DNA of 64,000 nt from Candidatus Melainabacteria bacterium (GCA_003963305.1 RXJR01000023.1:1-64000); one strand, 5' to 3'. Numbered from the stretch's first letter, positions 28,233 through 36,811 are shown. Program-made: numbers and translations. Notes: generated by a model not told the origin, from the sequence alone.

Positions 28233-28400
28233 TTGGCCAAGAAAGACGACCGAGTCATCATCACGTTAGCTTGTGGCGAGTGCAAAAGACGCAACTACAC
28301 CACTATGAAAAACAAGAAGAATGATCCGGACAGGCTCAACATCAAGAAGTACTGCCGCCATTGCAGAACTCATCTTGAACACAAAGAGACCAAGAAGTAG
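28233..28400 (+). CDS. rpmG: 50S ribosomal protein L33
   Basis: A 55-residue protein of the large subunit near the E site. The start is a TTG at 28233, eight bases after a GGAG ribosome site. No ATG is available, so it is easily missed. The protein begins [27 protein letters not shown] and has two CxxC pairs (CGEC and CRHC) forming the zinc ribbon of the zinc-containing L33 type. It is the first gene in the conserved order rpmG, tRNA-Trp, secE, nusG, rplK, rplA. A strong promoter lies about 220 bases upstream. Confidence 0.93.
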   Translation: MAKKDDRVIITLACGECKRRNYTTMKNKKNDPDRLNIKKYCRHCRTHLEHKETKK

Positions 28401-28505
28401 TCTGTGCCTGCCTTGCATGTGGGCCAATCAGACGACTCTGGCAATGGACTGCTCTCACGGGCAGATAGAGCTTTTCGCGAATGCGAAGCTTGGAGAGACG
28501 AAAGG

Positions 28506-28576
28506 GCGCCATTAGTTTAACGGTAGAACGAAGGTCTCCAAAACCTTTGGTGAGAGTTCGATTCTTTCATGGCGCG
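28506..28576 (+). tRNA. trnW: tRNA-Trp (anticodon CCA)
   Basis: The acceptor stem GCGCCAT/ATGGCGC is perfect, with G as discriminator base. The D stem is GTTT/GAAC, the anticodon stem AAGGT/ACCTT with loop CTCCAAA, and the T arm GAGAG-TTCGATT-CTTTC. CCA is the tryptophan anticodon. The 3' CCA end is not encoded. It is in its usual place between rpmG and secE. Confidence 0.94.
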
Positions 28577-28682
28577 AATTATTTACCAGTCCACAAGCAC
28601 TAGCAGCACCACTGCGCCGGGCTATTCGCGGAATCCAAGTAGACAGTGGCTGAGTCGCAACCAGGGACAAGAGCAAATATAG

Positions 28683-29135
28683 ATGGCGATCAAGCGTAAT
28701 AAGGAATCTCCGAGCGGTCAACCAAAAGACCCGACGAAACCGCCGAAGATCGTAATTAACGACCCGGCAGCTGAATCGCCTGCGCCACCTCCCCCACCAG
28801 AGCCACCATCAATCAAGCCTCCTACAGACGGCGGCAGTGGATCAGGCGGCGGGTCAAGCAGCGGCGGTGGCGGCGCTTCCAAGAAGGGCAAAGCCGAGAA
28901 GAAGGGCAACCCGATCGCCGAAGCGCAACAATTCCTGCACGAAGTAATCATCGAATTTAGAAAGATCACCTGGCCTGAAAAAAGTCAGGTGTTGAGAGAG
29001 ACCTGGAGTGTCCTCTTCTTAGTAGCTGTAATCACCTTGATGGTGCTTGGCTTCGACTGGGTTCTTGGCAATTTAGTCTTTGGACCACTGGAGCACTTTG
29101 CACGATTGCACGGTGGTGGAATAGGCGCCAGGTAA
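28683..29135 (+). CDS. secE: Preprotein translocase subunit SecE
   Basis: SecE clamps SecY in the Sec translocon. The conserved C-terminal part starts at about residue 82: FLHEVIIEFRKITWPEKSQVLRET, then one transmembrane helix (VLFLVAVITLMVLGFDWVL). This single-helix form is the typical non-enterobacterial SecE. The first 80 residues are an unusual Pro/Gly/Ser-rich extension (PAPPPPPEPPS, then GSGGGSSSGGGG), giving 150 residues where about 60-70 is usual. It sits between tRNA-Trp and nusG as in most bacteria. Confidence 0.95.
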   Translation: MAIKRNKESPSGQPKDPTKPPKIVINDPAAESPAPPPPPEPPSIKPPTDGGSGSGGGSSSGGGGASKKGKAEKKGNPIAEAQQFLHEVIIEFRKITWPEKSQVLRETWSVLFLVAVITLMVLGFDWVLGNLVFGPLEHFARLHGGGIGAR

Positions 29136-29219
29136 CCCCATGGTAGCCGGCAGACAGGCTGCCAGGCGATCGCAAGATGCAGGCAATGTGAGACACCGAG
29201 GATAGGACACACAACAAAA

Positions 29220-29780
29220 ATGGCTTTTATCAAAACTGACGGGATACGGCGCTGGTATGCGGTGCAAACTGCTTCCGGTCACGAAAACAAAGTAAAAGAG
29301 CACATTGAAAAGCGCATCGTCACTATGGGCGCTCAAGATCGAATCTTCGGCGTTATCGTTCCCGAAAAAATGGTGAGCAAGGTCAAAGATGGCAAACGCG
29401 TCGAAAAGAAAGAGCGCGAATATCCCGGCTACGTTTTTGTTGAAATGATTTTGGACGACGACTCATGGCGAGTCGTACGCGAAGCACCGGGCGTTACGAA
29501 GTATGTCGGAGCAGGCAAGAAACCGATTCCAGTACAAGACTCGGAAATTCGCCAGATTCTCAGACGTCAGATGGCAGTATCTGGAATCAAAGGCAAGAAG
29601 CAAGCAGTTATCGATGTCAAGGTCGGCGATTACGTCAGAATTACTGGCGGTCCTTTCGCAGACTTTACAGGCGAAGTAACAGAAGTGAACATGGAGCGCG
29701 AGCGCATCAAGGCTTCTGTAATCATCTTCGGACGGGCAACACCTGTAGAACTTGAGTTCAACCAGGTTATAAAAGTGTAA
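29220..29780 (+). CDS. nusG: Transcription termination/antitermination protein NusG
   Basis: A 186-residue NusG. The N-terminal NGN domain binds RNA polymerase (WYAVQTASGHENKVKEHIEKR, PGYVFVEM, VREAPGVTKYVGA). The C-terminal KOW domain has VGDYVRITGGPFADFTGEV and ends GRATPVELEFNQVIKV, which contacts Rho or ribosomal S10 in E. coli. Length and motifs are canonical. It is followed by rplK in the standard order. Confidence 0.97.
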   Translation: MAFIKTDGIRRWYAVQTASGHENKVKEHIEKRIVTMGAQDRIFGVIVPEKMVSKVKDGKRVEKKEREYPGYVFVEMILDDDSWRVVREAPGVTKYVGAGKKPIPVQDSEIRQILRRQMAVSGIKGKKQAVIDVKVGDYVRITGGPFADFTGEVTEVNMERERIKASVIIFGRATPVELEFNQVIKV

Positions 29781-29849
29781 ATGTGGTGGACGCTAGCCCG
29801 AAACTACCATAAGATCATAGGTTCCGCATATCTATAGGACTCGAGCACC

Positions 29850-30272
29850 GTGAAAAAGGCTGTTGGCAAAGTTAAGTTGCAAATTCAGGCTGGTAAAGCC
29901 AATCCCGCACCACCTATTGGACCGGCGCTTGGTCAGCATGGCGTCAACATCATGCAGTTCTGCAAGGAATATAACGCCAAGACCCAAGACAAAGCCGGCA
30001 CCGTAATACCTGTAGAAATCACAATCTACGAAGACAGATCGTTTGACTTCATTCTCAAGACGCCTCCAGCGTCTGAATTGTTGAAGAAAGCAGCCAATAT
30101 CGAAAAAGGCTCTGCTGCTCCAAACAAGACGAAAGTCGGCACGATCAGCAAAGCAAAAATTACTGAAATCGCAAAAATCAAAATGCCCGATCTGAACGCC
30201 ACCACTCTTGAAGCGGCGGAAAAGATGGTTGCAGGAACCGCCCGCAACATGGGTCTGAACGTACAAGACTAG
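29850..30272 (+). CDS. rplK: 50S ribosomal protein L11
   Basis: A 140-residue L11 with a GTG start at 29850. The start ([19 protein letters not shown]) and the block [18 protein letters not shown] are canonical. It binds the GTPase-associated 23S rRNA and is the site of several antibiotics in other bacteria. The RNA-binding C-terminal domain is complete ([14 protein letters not shown]). Co-transcribed with rplA, 36 bases downstream. Confidence 0.97.
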   Translation: MKKAVGKVKLQIQAGKANPAPPIGPALGQHGVNIMQFCKEYNAKTQDKAGTVIPVEITIYEDRSFDFILKTPPASELLKKAANIEKGSAAPNKTKVGTISKAKITEIAKIKMPDLNATTLEAAEKMVAGTARNMGLNVQD

Positions 30273-30308
30273 GACTGACCACTAACTGACCACTAAGGAA
30301 TTTCGAAA

Positions 30309-31034
30309 ATGGCTAAAGCTACTAAGCGTCAAACCACGCTTTCAAAAGTCAGAGAAGAGAACCGCACACCTCTTACCGCTGAAGATGCAATCAAGCTTCT
30401 GAAGAACAAAGAGCATGCAGTCAAGTTTGACGAAACCGTCGAAGTTCATTTCCGCCTGGGCGTCAACCCCAAGCAGAATGACCAACAGATTCGTTCAACT
30501 GTGAACCTTCCTGGTGGTACCGGTAAAGAAGTAAGAGTGGCTGTTGTAGCCAAAGGCGAGAAGCTCGCTGAAGCAACCGCTGCCGGAGCTGACGTTGTCG
30601 GCGCTGAAGACCTCGTTGCAAAAATCGGCGATGGCTTCCTTGAATTCGACAAGCTCGTTGCTACTCCAGACGCAATGGCAATGTTGTCAAAAATGGGTAA
30701 GGTACTCGGTCCTCGTGGCTTGATGCCAAACCCCAAAGACGGCACAGTTACCTTTGAAGTCGGCAAGACAATCAAAGAATTGAAAGCCGGAAAAGTATCA
30801 TTCCGTACAGAAAAAGATGGCGGATTGGTGCAGATGGCAATCGGCAAGTTGTCATTCGAAGATGACAGATTGCTGAAAAACCTGGCTGCAGTTGTCGACC
30901 AAGTCAACAAAGTCAAACCAGCAACCGTTAAGGGCACCTACATGAAGTCAGTCTTCCTCAGCTCCACAATGGGACCAGGACTGAAACTTGATGTAAACCG
31001 CTTGCAAGACCTGGCCAAATATCTGCACGCTTAG
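30309..31034 (+). CDS. rplA: 50S ribosomal protein L1
   Basis: A 241-residue L1 with signatures FDETVEVHFRLGVNPKQNDQ, VVGAEDLVAKIGDGF, MGKVLGPRGLMPNPKDGTV and KGTYMKSVFLSSTMGPG. L1 forms the mobile stalk of the large subunit near the E site and, in many bacteria, represses its own operon. A strong terminator follows directly, so the usual rplJ and rplL are not attached here. Confidence 0.97.
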   Translation: MAKATKRQTTLSKVREENRTPLTAEDAIKLLKNKEHAVKFDETVEVHFRLGVNPKQNDQQIRSTVNLPGGTGKEVRVAVVAKGEKLAEATAAGADVVGAEDLVAKIGDGFLEFDKLVATPDAMAMLSKMGKVLGPRGLMPNPKDGTVTFEVGKTIKELKAGKVSFRTEKDGGLVQMAIGKLSFEDDRLLKNLAAVVDQVNKVKPATVKGTYMKSVFLSSTMGPGLKLDVNRLQDLAKYLHA

Positions 31035-31062
31035 TTCGCAATAGCGAGTACATAAAGCATTT

Positions 31063-31092
31063 AAAGACGGGCTTCTGCCCGTCTTTTTGTTT
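31063..31092 (+). terminator. Rho-independent terminator after rplA
   Basis: A perfect 10-base-pair stem (AAAGACGGGC with GCCCGTCTTT) with a TTCT loop, followed by TTGTTTT. It starts 28 bases after the rplA stop. Confidence 0.93.
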
Positions 31093-31094
31093 TG

Positions 31095-31274
31095 GAGTCC
31101 GTAGCCAACCGATATCGGTTTACAAAATCTGAGTCCACAGCCAACCGATATCGGTTTACAAAAATCTGAGTCCACAGCCAACCGATATCGGTTTACAAAA
31201 ATCTGAGTCCACAGCCAACCGATATCGGTTTGCAAAAATCTGAGTCCACAGCCAACCGATATCGGTTTACAAAA
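31095..31274. repeat. Five tandem copies of a 36-37-base repeat containing a palindrome
   Basis: Units begin at 31095 (36 bases), 31131, 31168, 31205 (37 bases each) and 31242 (incomplete). The core is GAGTCCACAGCCAACCGATA continuing into TCGGTTTACAAAAATCT. Each unit holds the perfect 14-base palindrome AACCGATATCGGTT. Units differ by only a few bases: GTAG for ACAG in the first, one A to G in the fourth. It lies between the rplA terminator and the end of the convergent TadE-like gene. It has no spacers, so it is not a CRISPR array. Confidence 0.93.
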
Positions 31275-31307
31275 GGCCTGTAAAACCAGAGAGATTGTCC
31301 GAACTAG

Positions 31308-31805
31308 CTAAGGTGATGCCGTTGCACTGTTGGGTACGACGTATGTAATCGGAAAGCTTTGCTGTGAACGGAATTTCAACGGAGACTGTCCGTTGTATGC
31401 AGCCTGCACCACAAACGGTCTGACTTCGACTTCGGTTTGGACCGTGACCGTGCCATTGAGGGCTCCACCGTACGGTTTCAAAGCATCTGCTTGCGCTTGA
31501 GAGACGGTGCTCAGCGGCGGATCGGTAATTAGTTTGAAATTCGAGAGCATTCCCGCTGCACGGGCATTGGCTCGGGCGACAACTGCTTTGGCTCTGCTTG
31601 CCTGGTCTTGCGGGGCACCGCTGGCCGCGACACGGGCAGCCTCTCGGCAAGTGGAGTCGTTGATCTGCACGCCGATAACGATGACTGCCAGGTCGAAAAC
31701 AACCAAAACGATTGGAATCAGGGCAATCAGTCCTATTGCCAACTCGACAATCGACTGACCTTTTTCACGTGTACCGCGACGCCCGCTCAATCTTGCCATG
31801 CACAC
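31308..31805 (-). CDS. TadE-like pilus/secretion protein
   Basis: A 165-residue membrane-anchored protein. The N-terminus has the TadE motif: basic start, then GQSIVELAIGLIALIPIVLVVF, where Glu follows the Ser-Ile-Val as in other TadE/TadF pseudopilins. A single transmembrane helix spans about 20-45. The NDSTCREAARVAASG block that follows is also typical of TadE/TadG proteins. The remainder is a small extracytoplasmic domain. No other tad gene is next to it; a TadG-like protein lies at 40471. It may be part of a dispersed tight-adherence or type IVc pilus system (inference). Confidence 0.8.
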   Translation of the reverse strand: MCMARLSGRRGTREKGQSIVELAIGLIALIPIVLVVFDLAVIVIGVQINDSTCREAARVAASGAPQDQASRAKAVVARANARAAGMLSNFKLITDPPLSTVSQAQADALKPYGGALNGTVTVQTEVEVRPFVVQAAYNGQSPLKFRSQQSFPITYVVPNSATASP

Positions 31806-32033
31806 TCCGGAGTCTGTAGCCCTACAGTACCTAGTTTCTCATATATTGATGGGGCTTACCGACGATCGGTTCTTTCTCGCTTTAAACATTCCCGTAACTG
31901 CAACAAATCAAACGGTAGACACGACGTAATGTGGGTACGCGCACAAACCGGTGGTTGAGCTTTATTCAATTGCCAACACAGACTATGAGTTACGTATTTT
32001 TTCGCGAAACCGAGACAGTGACGGGACAAACCA

Positions 32034-33191
32034 TTGCTATCACGAAACACCGAGCCGCAAATCGTGTTTAGAAACGCATTAACCAGAGGATCTTCAGCTT
32101 GCGATGTGCAAGACTTCGATAATCCGCAAGAAACTACTATTGAGCCTTGTGACATTTGTGGACAAGAACTTGATGACGAGCACGCCTGCTTACAGTCGAT
32201 TCCCTCGTCAGTCTTACGAGTACAAGATCCGCGCATCGGATCGATTGTCGTCGATCACTACATTCTTGAAGAATTTGTCTGTGAAAGCAGTACGAGCCTC
32301 GTATATAAGGCTCGCCATCAGCTTCTCAACTCCCATGTAGCAGTCAAAATCTCAAACAGGAGCGGACTACGAGACCCTTTCTCTGTAGTGAGAACCAGCA
32401 GAGCCGCAGTCATTGCGGTGCGCCTTGAACATCCGAACATTGTTCGCTGCATCGAATTCAGCCATGAGCCAAACCAGCAGGGCATCCTCATAATGGATTG
32501 GTGTACAGGAACTCCACTTTCGCAAGTGATCGGGAAAGAACTTGCGCTCACACCAAGGAGAGCGCTGAGCTTACTGGAAGGGCTCTGTGACGCTCTTCAC
32601 TACGCACAAACACAAGGCGTAAATCACATCAATCTGCACCCTGGCGGTATTCTGATTGACAACATCAGTGGATACGAACAAGCCAAATTGCTCGATTTTG
32701 GCCTGATGAAAATGATAGCTCCGCACACTTCAGACATCGTCGAAAGCAGCGAACATTTCAAATACGCAAGCCCGGAGGAACGGTGCGGACAGCCACCCGA
32801 CCAGCGCTCTATGATCTACTCGCTGGGGCTGATCTTGTTGGACATGTTAACCGGGCGTGTCGAAGCTCTAAACAACCAAAGCCCAGGCAACGCACGGTTG
32901 GAAGTACCAACGTTGCTCCAACTTCGGTCTGACATGGCAGAAGCGGCAGTAATAGACAAAATTTTGTCACGGTGCCTGGCGACCAAAGCTTCACGACGCT
33001 ATCAAAATATTGACGAACTTGGACTTGCCATCAATCAGGCAAAAATAGAAGTGGATCGCATCCAACGCGCAGAGAATCTTCGTCTCACGAATTCCAAAGA
33101 GCAACGAAGCACTCTGCTCTGGGTTTTATTGCTGGCAATAATTTTCGGTATTTGCGCAGCGTGGAATACAATCGCAAGCGGACTACATTGA
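32034..33191 (+). CDS. Kinase-fold membrane protein lacking catalytic residues (pseudokinase)
   Basis: A 385-residue protein with a TTG start that is uncertain. Residues 39-52 hold a small Cys cluster (CDIC, then C52), possibly a zinc knuckle. Residues 72-345 follow the Hanks-type protein kinase fold with the ATP lysine K105 (VAVKIS), the DFG motif at 221-223, SPEE and DQRSMIYSLGLILLDMLTG. The glycine loop is missing (FVCESSTSLVYKA), and HRDLKPxNIL reads HINLHPGGIL, so the catalytic Asp is Asn200. A transmembrane helix at 360-380 ends the protein. It may act as a membrane-anchored scaffold or sensor. Activity is doubtful. Confidence 0.82.
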   Translation: MLSRNTEPQIVFRNALTRGSSACDVQDFDNPQETTIEPCDICGQELDDEHACLQSIPSSVLRVQDPRIGSIVVDHYILEEFVCESSTSLVYKARHQLLNSHVAVKISNRSGLRDPFSVVRTSRAAVIAVRLEHPNIVRCIEFSHEPNQQGILIMDWCTGTPLSQVIGKELALTPRRALSLLEGLCDALHYAQTQGVNHINLHPGGILIDNISGYEQAKLLDFGLMKMIAPHTSDIVESSEHFKYASPEERCGQPPDQRSMIYSLGLILLDMLTGRVEALNNQSPGNARLEVPTLLQLRSDMAEAAVIDKILSRCLATKASRRYQNIDELGLAINQAKIEVDRIQRAENLRLTNSKEQRSTLLWVLLLAIIFGICAAWNTIASGLH

Positions 33192-33223
33192 TCAACGCCG
33201 TACATTATACGGGTGCGTCCAGA

Positions 33224-34450
33224 TTATCTAATTGACACCACATGCGGTGCAGACACCTGACGTGGCTCTCTAGCCACATGCCTGTAAGTAGTGGAAAAAC
33301 CTTCCGCGGCAGCATAGCCTAAAATCCGCTCCACATCTCGTTCAATGACGGCTCCCGCCATCTGAGTGACTTCGTCCTCCCAGGGCACGTCGAAATCATT
33401 TGCTCCGTAACTGAGCCCCTTGAGGGCGTTCGCATTTTGAGTCAACACGGAAGTGCGTAAATGTCTGACGTTATCCAGAAAGATCCTGCAAAGGGCGAGA
33501 TGCCGCAAGTATTCGTCGGCGCCAATTTCCTTGCCACCCAGCTCATTATTGTATGGTTTGTAAGTCCAGCAAAGAAAACTAAACAAACCGCCATTGGTGG
33601 CATCTTGAAAGTTGCGAACAGTCTCCAGATGGTCCAATCGCTCGTCGAGACTCTCATCAAAACCAATGACCATGGTAGCCGTAGTAGACAAGCCAGCTTC
33701 AATGATTTTTTGCTGAGTGTCCATGTATTCAGCGACAGTATATTTCTGAGGGCTGTGACGTTTGCGAAAAGAATCTGCCAAAATTTCAGCACCACCACCG
33801 GTGATCCAGCGAACTCCGGCTTGCTTCAGCCGTGACAGCGCTTCCGGCACTGAGATCTTGCTTACTCTCGCAATGTAGAGGAGTTCAACCACAGTCATGG
33901 CATAGAATTCGAGCGAATCACCGTACTTTTCTCGAATAGAACCAAAGAGATCGACATAGTAGTCAATCTTCAATTCAGGATTGAATCCACCATTGAAACC
34001 GAATAAATCGCCTCCGACTTCAAGCAACTCATCTATCTTGGCAAAAATCCATTCTTTGGATCGCACATAGCCTTCAGGCGATTTGGGCAATCTGTAAAAG
34101 GAACAGTAGTCGCATAGTGCAACACACACATTGGTGTAATTGATGATCCGCATCAGAAGATAGGTTGCGGTTTTCGGCGCGTGGTAGCGATCGCGCACGA
34201 TGTTGGCAAGCATTCGTAATTGCTCGTCACTTGCGTTTTTCCAGAGCGACTCAGCATCGGCGCGACTGATACGCCCGCCATTTCGGAGGGAAGCTTCAAT
34301 TGAGTCAACGTTCATGGGTTCACCAGATTGTCTTGACTTTGATATGGTAGCAAAACAGACTGGCGCTTTCGCTTTGAGTAAGGTTTCATTGCACTTCGCA
34401 ACCATGTTGCTCAAAAATTCATTATTATCACTAGTAAGGAGCTTGCTCAT
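33224..34450 (-). CDS. mqnC: Cyclic dehypoxanthine futalosine synthase (radical SAM)
   Basis: Radical SAM enzyme of the futalosine route to menaquinone; it cyclises dehypoxanthine futalosine. The 4Fe-4S site is CxxxCxxC with Cys109, Cys113 and Cys116 (NVCVALCDYCSFYR), inside INYTNVCVALCDYCSFYR, which is typical of MqnC. Other family blocks are GGFNPELKIDYY and TGGGAEILADSFRKRHSP. The first 45 residues are extra compared with usual MqnC proteins; an ATG at M46 could be the true start, but a longer reading is open. The menaquinol product fits the bd oxidase at the start of the window. Confidence 0.88.
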   Translation of the reverse strand: MSKLLTSDNNEFLSNMVAKCNETLLKAKAPVCFATISKSRQSGEPMNVDSIEASLRNGGRISRADAESLWKNASDEQLRMLANIVRDRYHAPKTATYLLMRIINYTNVCVALCDYCSFYRLPKSPEGYVRSKEWIFAKIDELLEVGGDLFGFNGGFNPELKIDYYVDLFGSIREKYGDSLEFYAMTVVELLYIARVSKISVPEALSRLKQAGVRWITGGGAEILADSFRKRHSPQKYTVAEYMDTQQKIIEAGLSTTATMVIGFDESLDERLDHLETVRNFQDATNGGLFSFLCWTYKPYNNELGGKEIGADEYLRHLALCRIFLDNVRHLRTSVLTQNANALKGLSYGANDFDVPWEDEVTQMAGAVIERDVERILGYAAAEGFSTTYRHVAREPRQVSAPHVVSIR

Positions 34451-34507
34451 TACGGTTTAAGAACTTACGCTTAAGCTGGTGGGCGAGTCATATGGAGTAG
34501 GTATCTC

Positions 34508-35458
34508 TTGGTCAAATTCAAGGACTATTACCAAATCCTCGGAGTGCCGAGGAATGCCACAGACAAAGACATCAAAGCGGCATATCGTAAGCTGGCGCGC
34601 GAGCACCATCCCGACGCGAACAAGGGCAACAAAGCGTCCGAGGAGAAGTTTAAAGAGATAGGCGAAGCCTACGAGGTCTTGAAAGACCCTGAAAAGCGCC
34701 GCCGTTACGACACTCTTGGAGCGAACTACAAAGCAGGGGCAGACTTTAGACCGCCGCCTGATTTCGGTGCAGGCGGCTTCACCTTCGACTTCGGAAACCT
34801 GGGTGACCTGGGACGGGGCGGGGCATTTTCAGACTTTTTCGAGGCGCTATTCGGCCAGGCCGGCTTCGGCGGTCAGGGTGCGGGCGGCTTCCGGACTCAG
34901 GGCGGTCCTCAAGGGGCACAACAGCCGCGTCGTAACGACCAGGAAGCAGAAATCGAGCTTAACCTGGAGGAAGTGCTCAAAGGCGTCACCAAAACCCTTC
35001 AAATCACGCAACCAGGACAGAAGCCGCGTACACTCGAGGTCAAAATTCCGCCTGGAGTGCGCACAGGCTCAAAAATCCGCGTACAAGGCGAAGCCGGAAA
35101 AGGCGGAAGCACTCCCGCCGGAGACCTGTACCTGAAGGTTAAGGTCAAGCCAGACCCGAAATTCACTATAGACGGGGACAACATAATTTCGGAAGTGTCG
35201 CTGTCACCAGCACAAGTAGTGATTGGTGCCGAACTGAGCGTAACAACCCTGGAGGGCAGTGTGCGGATTCGTGTGCCGGCCGGCACTCAAAACGGGCGAC
35301 TGCTGCGCCTGCGCGGCAAAGGGCTGCCAAAACTGAAAGGGGGACCACGCGGAGACCTGCTCGTTCGAGCCAAGATTGTCGTGCCGACTACGCTTACTGA
35401 TGAAGAACGCTCGCTCTATGAGCAGCTGGCAAAACTGGAACAAGACAAAGCCAAATAA
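34508..35458 (+). CDS. DnaJ-type co-chaperone (CbpA-like, no zinc finger)
   Basis: A 316-residue Hsp40 with a TTG start (GGAG site upstream). J domain at 5-70 with HPD at 34-36 (AREHHPDANKG), which stimulates DnaK ATPase. Then a Gly/Phe-rich linker (70-140) and the DnaJ C-terminal substrate-binding domains (150-310). There is no CxxCxGxG zinc-binding domain, so it is type II, CbpA-like, and not a true DnaJ. The C-terminal part has the usual VKIPPGVRTGSKIRVQGEA and LRLRGKGLPKLKGG. It is convergent with the TPR gene and only 3 bases away. Confidence 0.92.
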   Translation: MVKFKDYYQILGVPRNATDKDIKAAYRKLAREHHPDANKGNKASEEKFKEIGEAYEVLKDPEKRRRYDTLGANYKAGADFRPPPDFGAGGFTFDFGNLGDLGRGGAFSDFFEALFGQAGFGGQGAGGFRTQGGPQGAQQPRRNDQEAEIELNLEEVLKGVTKTLQITQPGQKPRTLEVKIPPGVRTGSKIRVQGEAGKGGSTPAGDLYLKVKVKPDPKFTIDGDNIISEVSLSPAQVVIGAELSVTTLEGSVRIRVPAGTQNGRLLRLRGKGLPKLKGGPRGDLLVRAKIVVPTTLTDEERSLYEQLAKLEQDKAK

Positions 35459-35461
35459 GAC

Positions 35462-36778
35462 TTAAGGGGTCTTTTCGCCGGACTTATCGGCTGGTTTTTC
35501 GGATGCCTTATCGGCAGATTTGTCTGTTGATTTATCCGCTGACTTATCGGCAGACTTGTCTGTTGGTTTATCCGCTGGCTTATCGGCAGACTTGTCTGTC
35601 GGGTCAGCCGTAGCCGACCCATCAGAAGTTTTAGCGTCGCTTGATGGATCTTTCTTGTCATCTACGACAGCGTCTGACTTGCCTTCAGAAGTCTCACTGC
35701 TTTTGGCCTCATCGGGCTTGGCGTCAGGCTTGGCGTCCGGATCTTCGTCAGACTTTTTCTCCAGCGTATTGGCGGTTAACCACTCCTGGTAAGCCTGCTC
35801 TTCCTTGCCTTCATTGTGATAAATCTCAGCATAAAGACGATGCAATTGAGCATTGTCTTTGAACTTAGCCTTCTGCGAATCCAACACGGACCGTGCTTCA
35901 GGCACACGGTTTTGCAAAATCAACATCTCAGCTAACAACAACTTGGCTTCAATGGAGACTGGCTCCTTATCAGCAATTGCGCGCTGCTCCTTAATCGCAT
36001 CAGGAACAGAATCATGGTTTTTCTCAACCAGTTCTTTTGCTTCCATCGGATATCCAAGCGTGCGTGCTTTTCCAAAAGCCTGGATATATTCTTCAAATCC
36101 ATCTTTTTCCTGATGATTGCGAGCCATCGCAATGCCGAGCAACATTTGCACCGACGAATTTTCGGGATCTTTGTCTGAAATGCCCTTGAGTAAGTTGATC
36201 GCCTTTTCTTCATCTAGGTTTGACATGTAAAGTCGCGCCAGTTCAAGAGACGGCTGAAAGTCCATATTCGTTTTTATGACCTGGTCATACTGCTTCGTGG
36301 CTTCTTCGATGCGTCCGGCCCGCCCCAGTGCGCGCGCATAGTTCAAGCGAACATATTTGCTCACCGGGCACATGTAGGTAGCCGTCTTGAGCAAGTCGAA
36401 ACCTTCCTCGGTTTCACCACGATCTTTGGGCGCATCGACGAAGACATTGCCGGCGCACATCAAATTTTTGACGTTCCACTTATCTTTGTCGAGAAGTTGC
36501 CGAGCAGCACCAAGGGCACCATCAACGTCCCCCTCGCGCATCAAACGCGAAGGCTCCATGTCGTAGACATCCGAGAGCAGCTTCTGCGAACAGAGGTAGA
36601 GCACCTCCTTATCGTTTGAAACAGAACCAGGCACAACTCCATCACCAGCATAGAGTCGCATCTCCTCAGGCTTGACAATAGTGAACCAGAATCCGACGGC
36701 ACAAATAACGGCTATGAGAGTTGCCCACGAGAGTAAGCCCTTCCAGGCCACTTCATTTTCGGTACCGTCACCTGTCAC
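35462..36778 (-). CDS. Membrane-anchored TPR protein with (S/P/T)-(A/T)DK repeat tail
   Basis: A 438-residue protein. One N-terminal transmembrane helix (about 14-34: LSWATLIAVICAVGFWFTIV) with no cleavage site suggests an anchor. The middle (60-340) is TPR or Sel1-like helical repeats (RLNYARALGRAGRIEEATKQYDQVI; LLAEMLILQNRVPEARSVL). The last 100 residues are low complexity, rich in Lys, Asp, Ser and Pro, ending in four-residue units such as SADK, PADK, PTDK, STDK. At DNA level this is a 12-base tandem pattern at about 35480-35600, prone to copy-number change. It lies 33 bases downstream of holB in the same direction. Confidence 0.82.
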   Translation of the reverse strand: MTGDGTENEVAWKGLLSWATLIAVICAVGFWFTIVKPEEMRLYAGDGVVPGSVSNDKEVLYLCSQKLLSDVYDMEPSRLMREGDVDGALGAARQLLDKDKWNVKNLMCAGNVFVDAPKDRGETEEGFDLLKTATYMCPVSKYVRLNYARALGRAGRIEEATKQYDQVIKTNMDFQPSLELARLYMSNLDEEKAINLLKGISDKDPENSSVQMLLGIAMARNHQEKDGFEEYIQAFGKARTLGYPMEAKELVEKNHDSVPDAIKEQRAIADKEPVSIEAKLLLAEMLILQNRVPEARSVLDSQKAKFKDNAQLHRLYAEIYHNEGKEEQAYQEWLTANTLEKKSDEDPDAKPDAKPDEAKSSETSEGKSDAVVDDKKDPSSDAKTSDGSATADPTDKSADKPADKPTDKSADKSADKSTDKSADKASEKPADKSGEKTP

Positions 36779-36811
36779 GCAAATACTCCTCTTGAAACAA
36801 ACATTGACAAG

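Noticed and set aside
31095-31274. CRISPR array
   Set aside because: The repeats are directly adjacent with no unique spacers, and no cas-like gene is near.
35457-35475. Terminator between the DnaJ-type gene and the TPR gene
   Set aside because: A five-base stem with a short T-run that overlaps the end of one of the genes is too weak to call.
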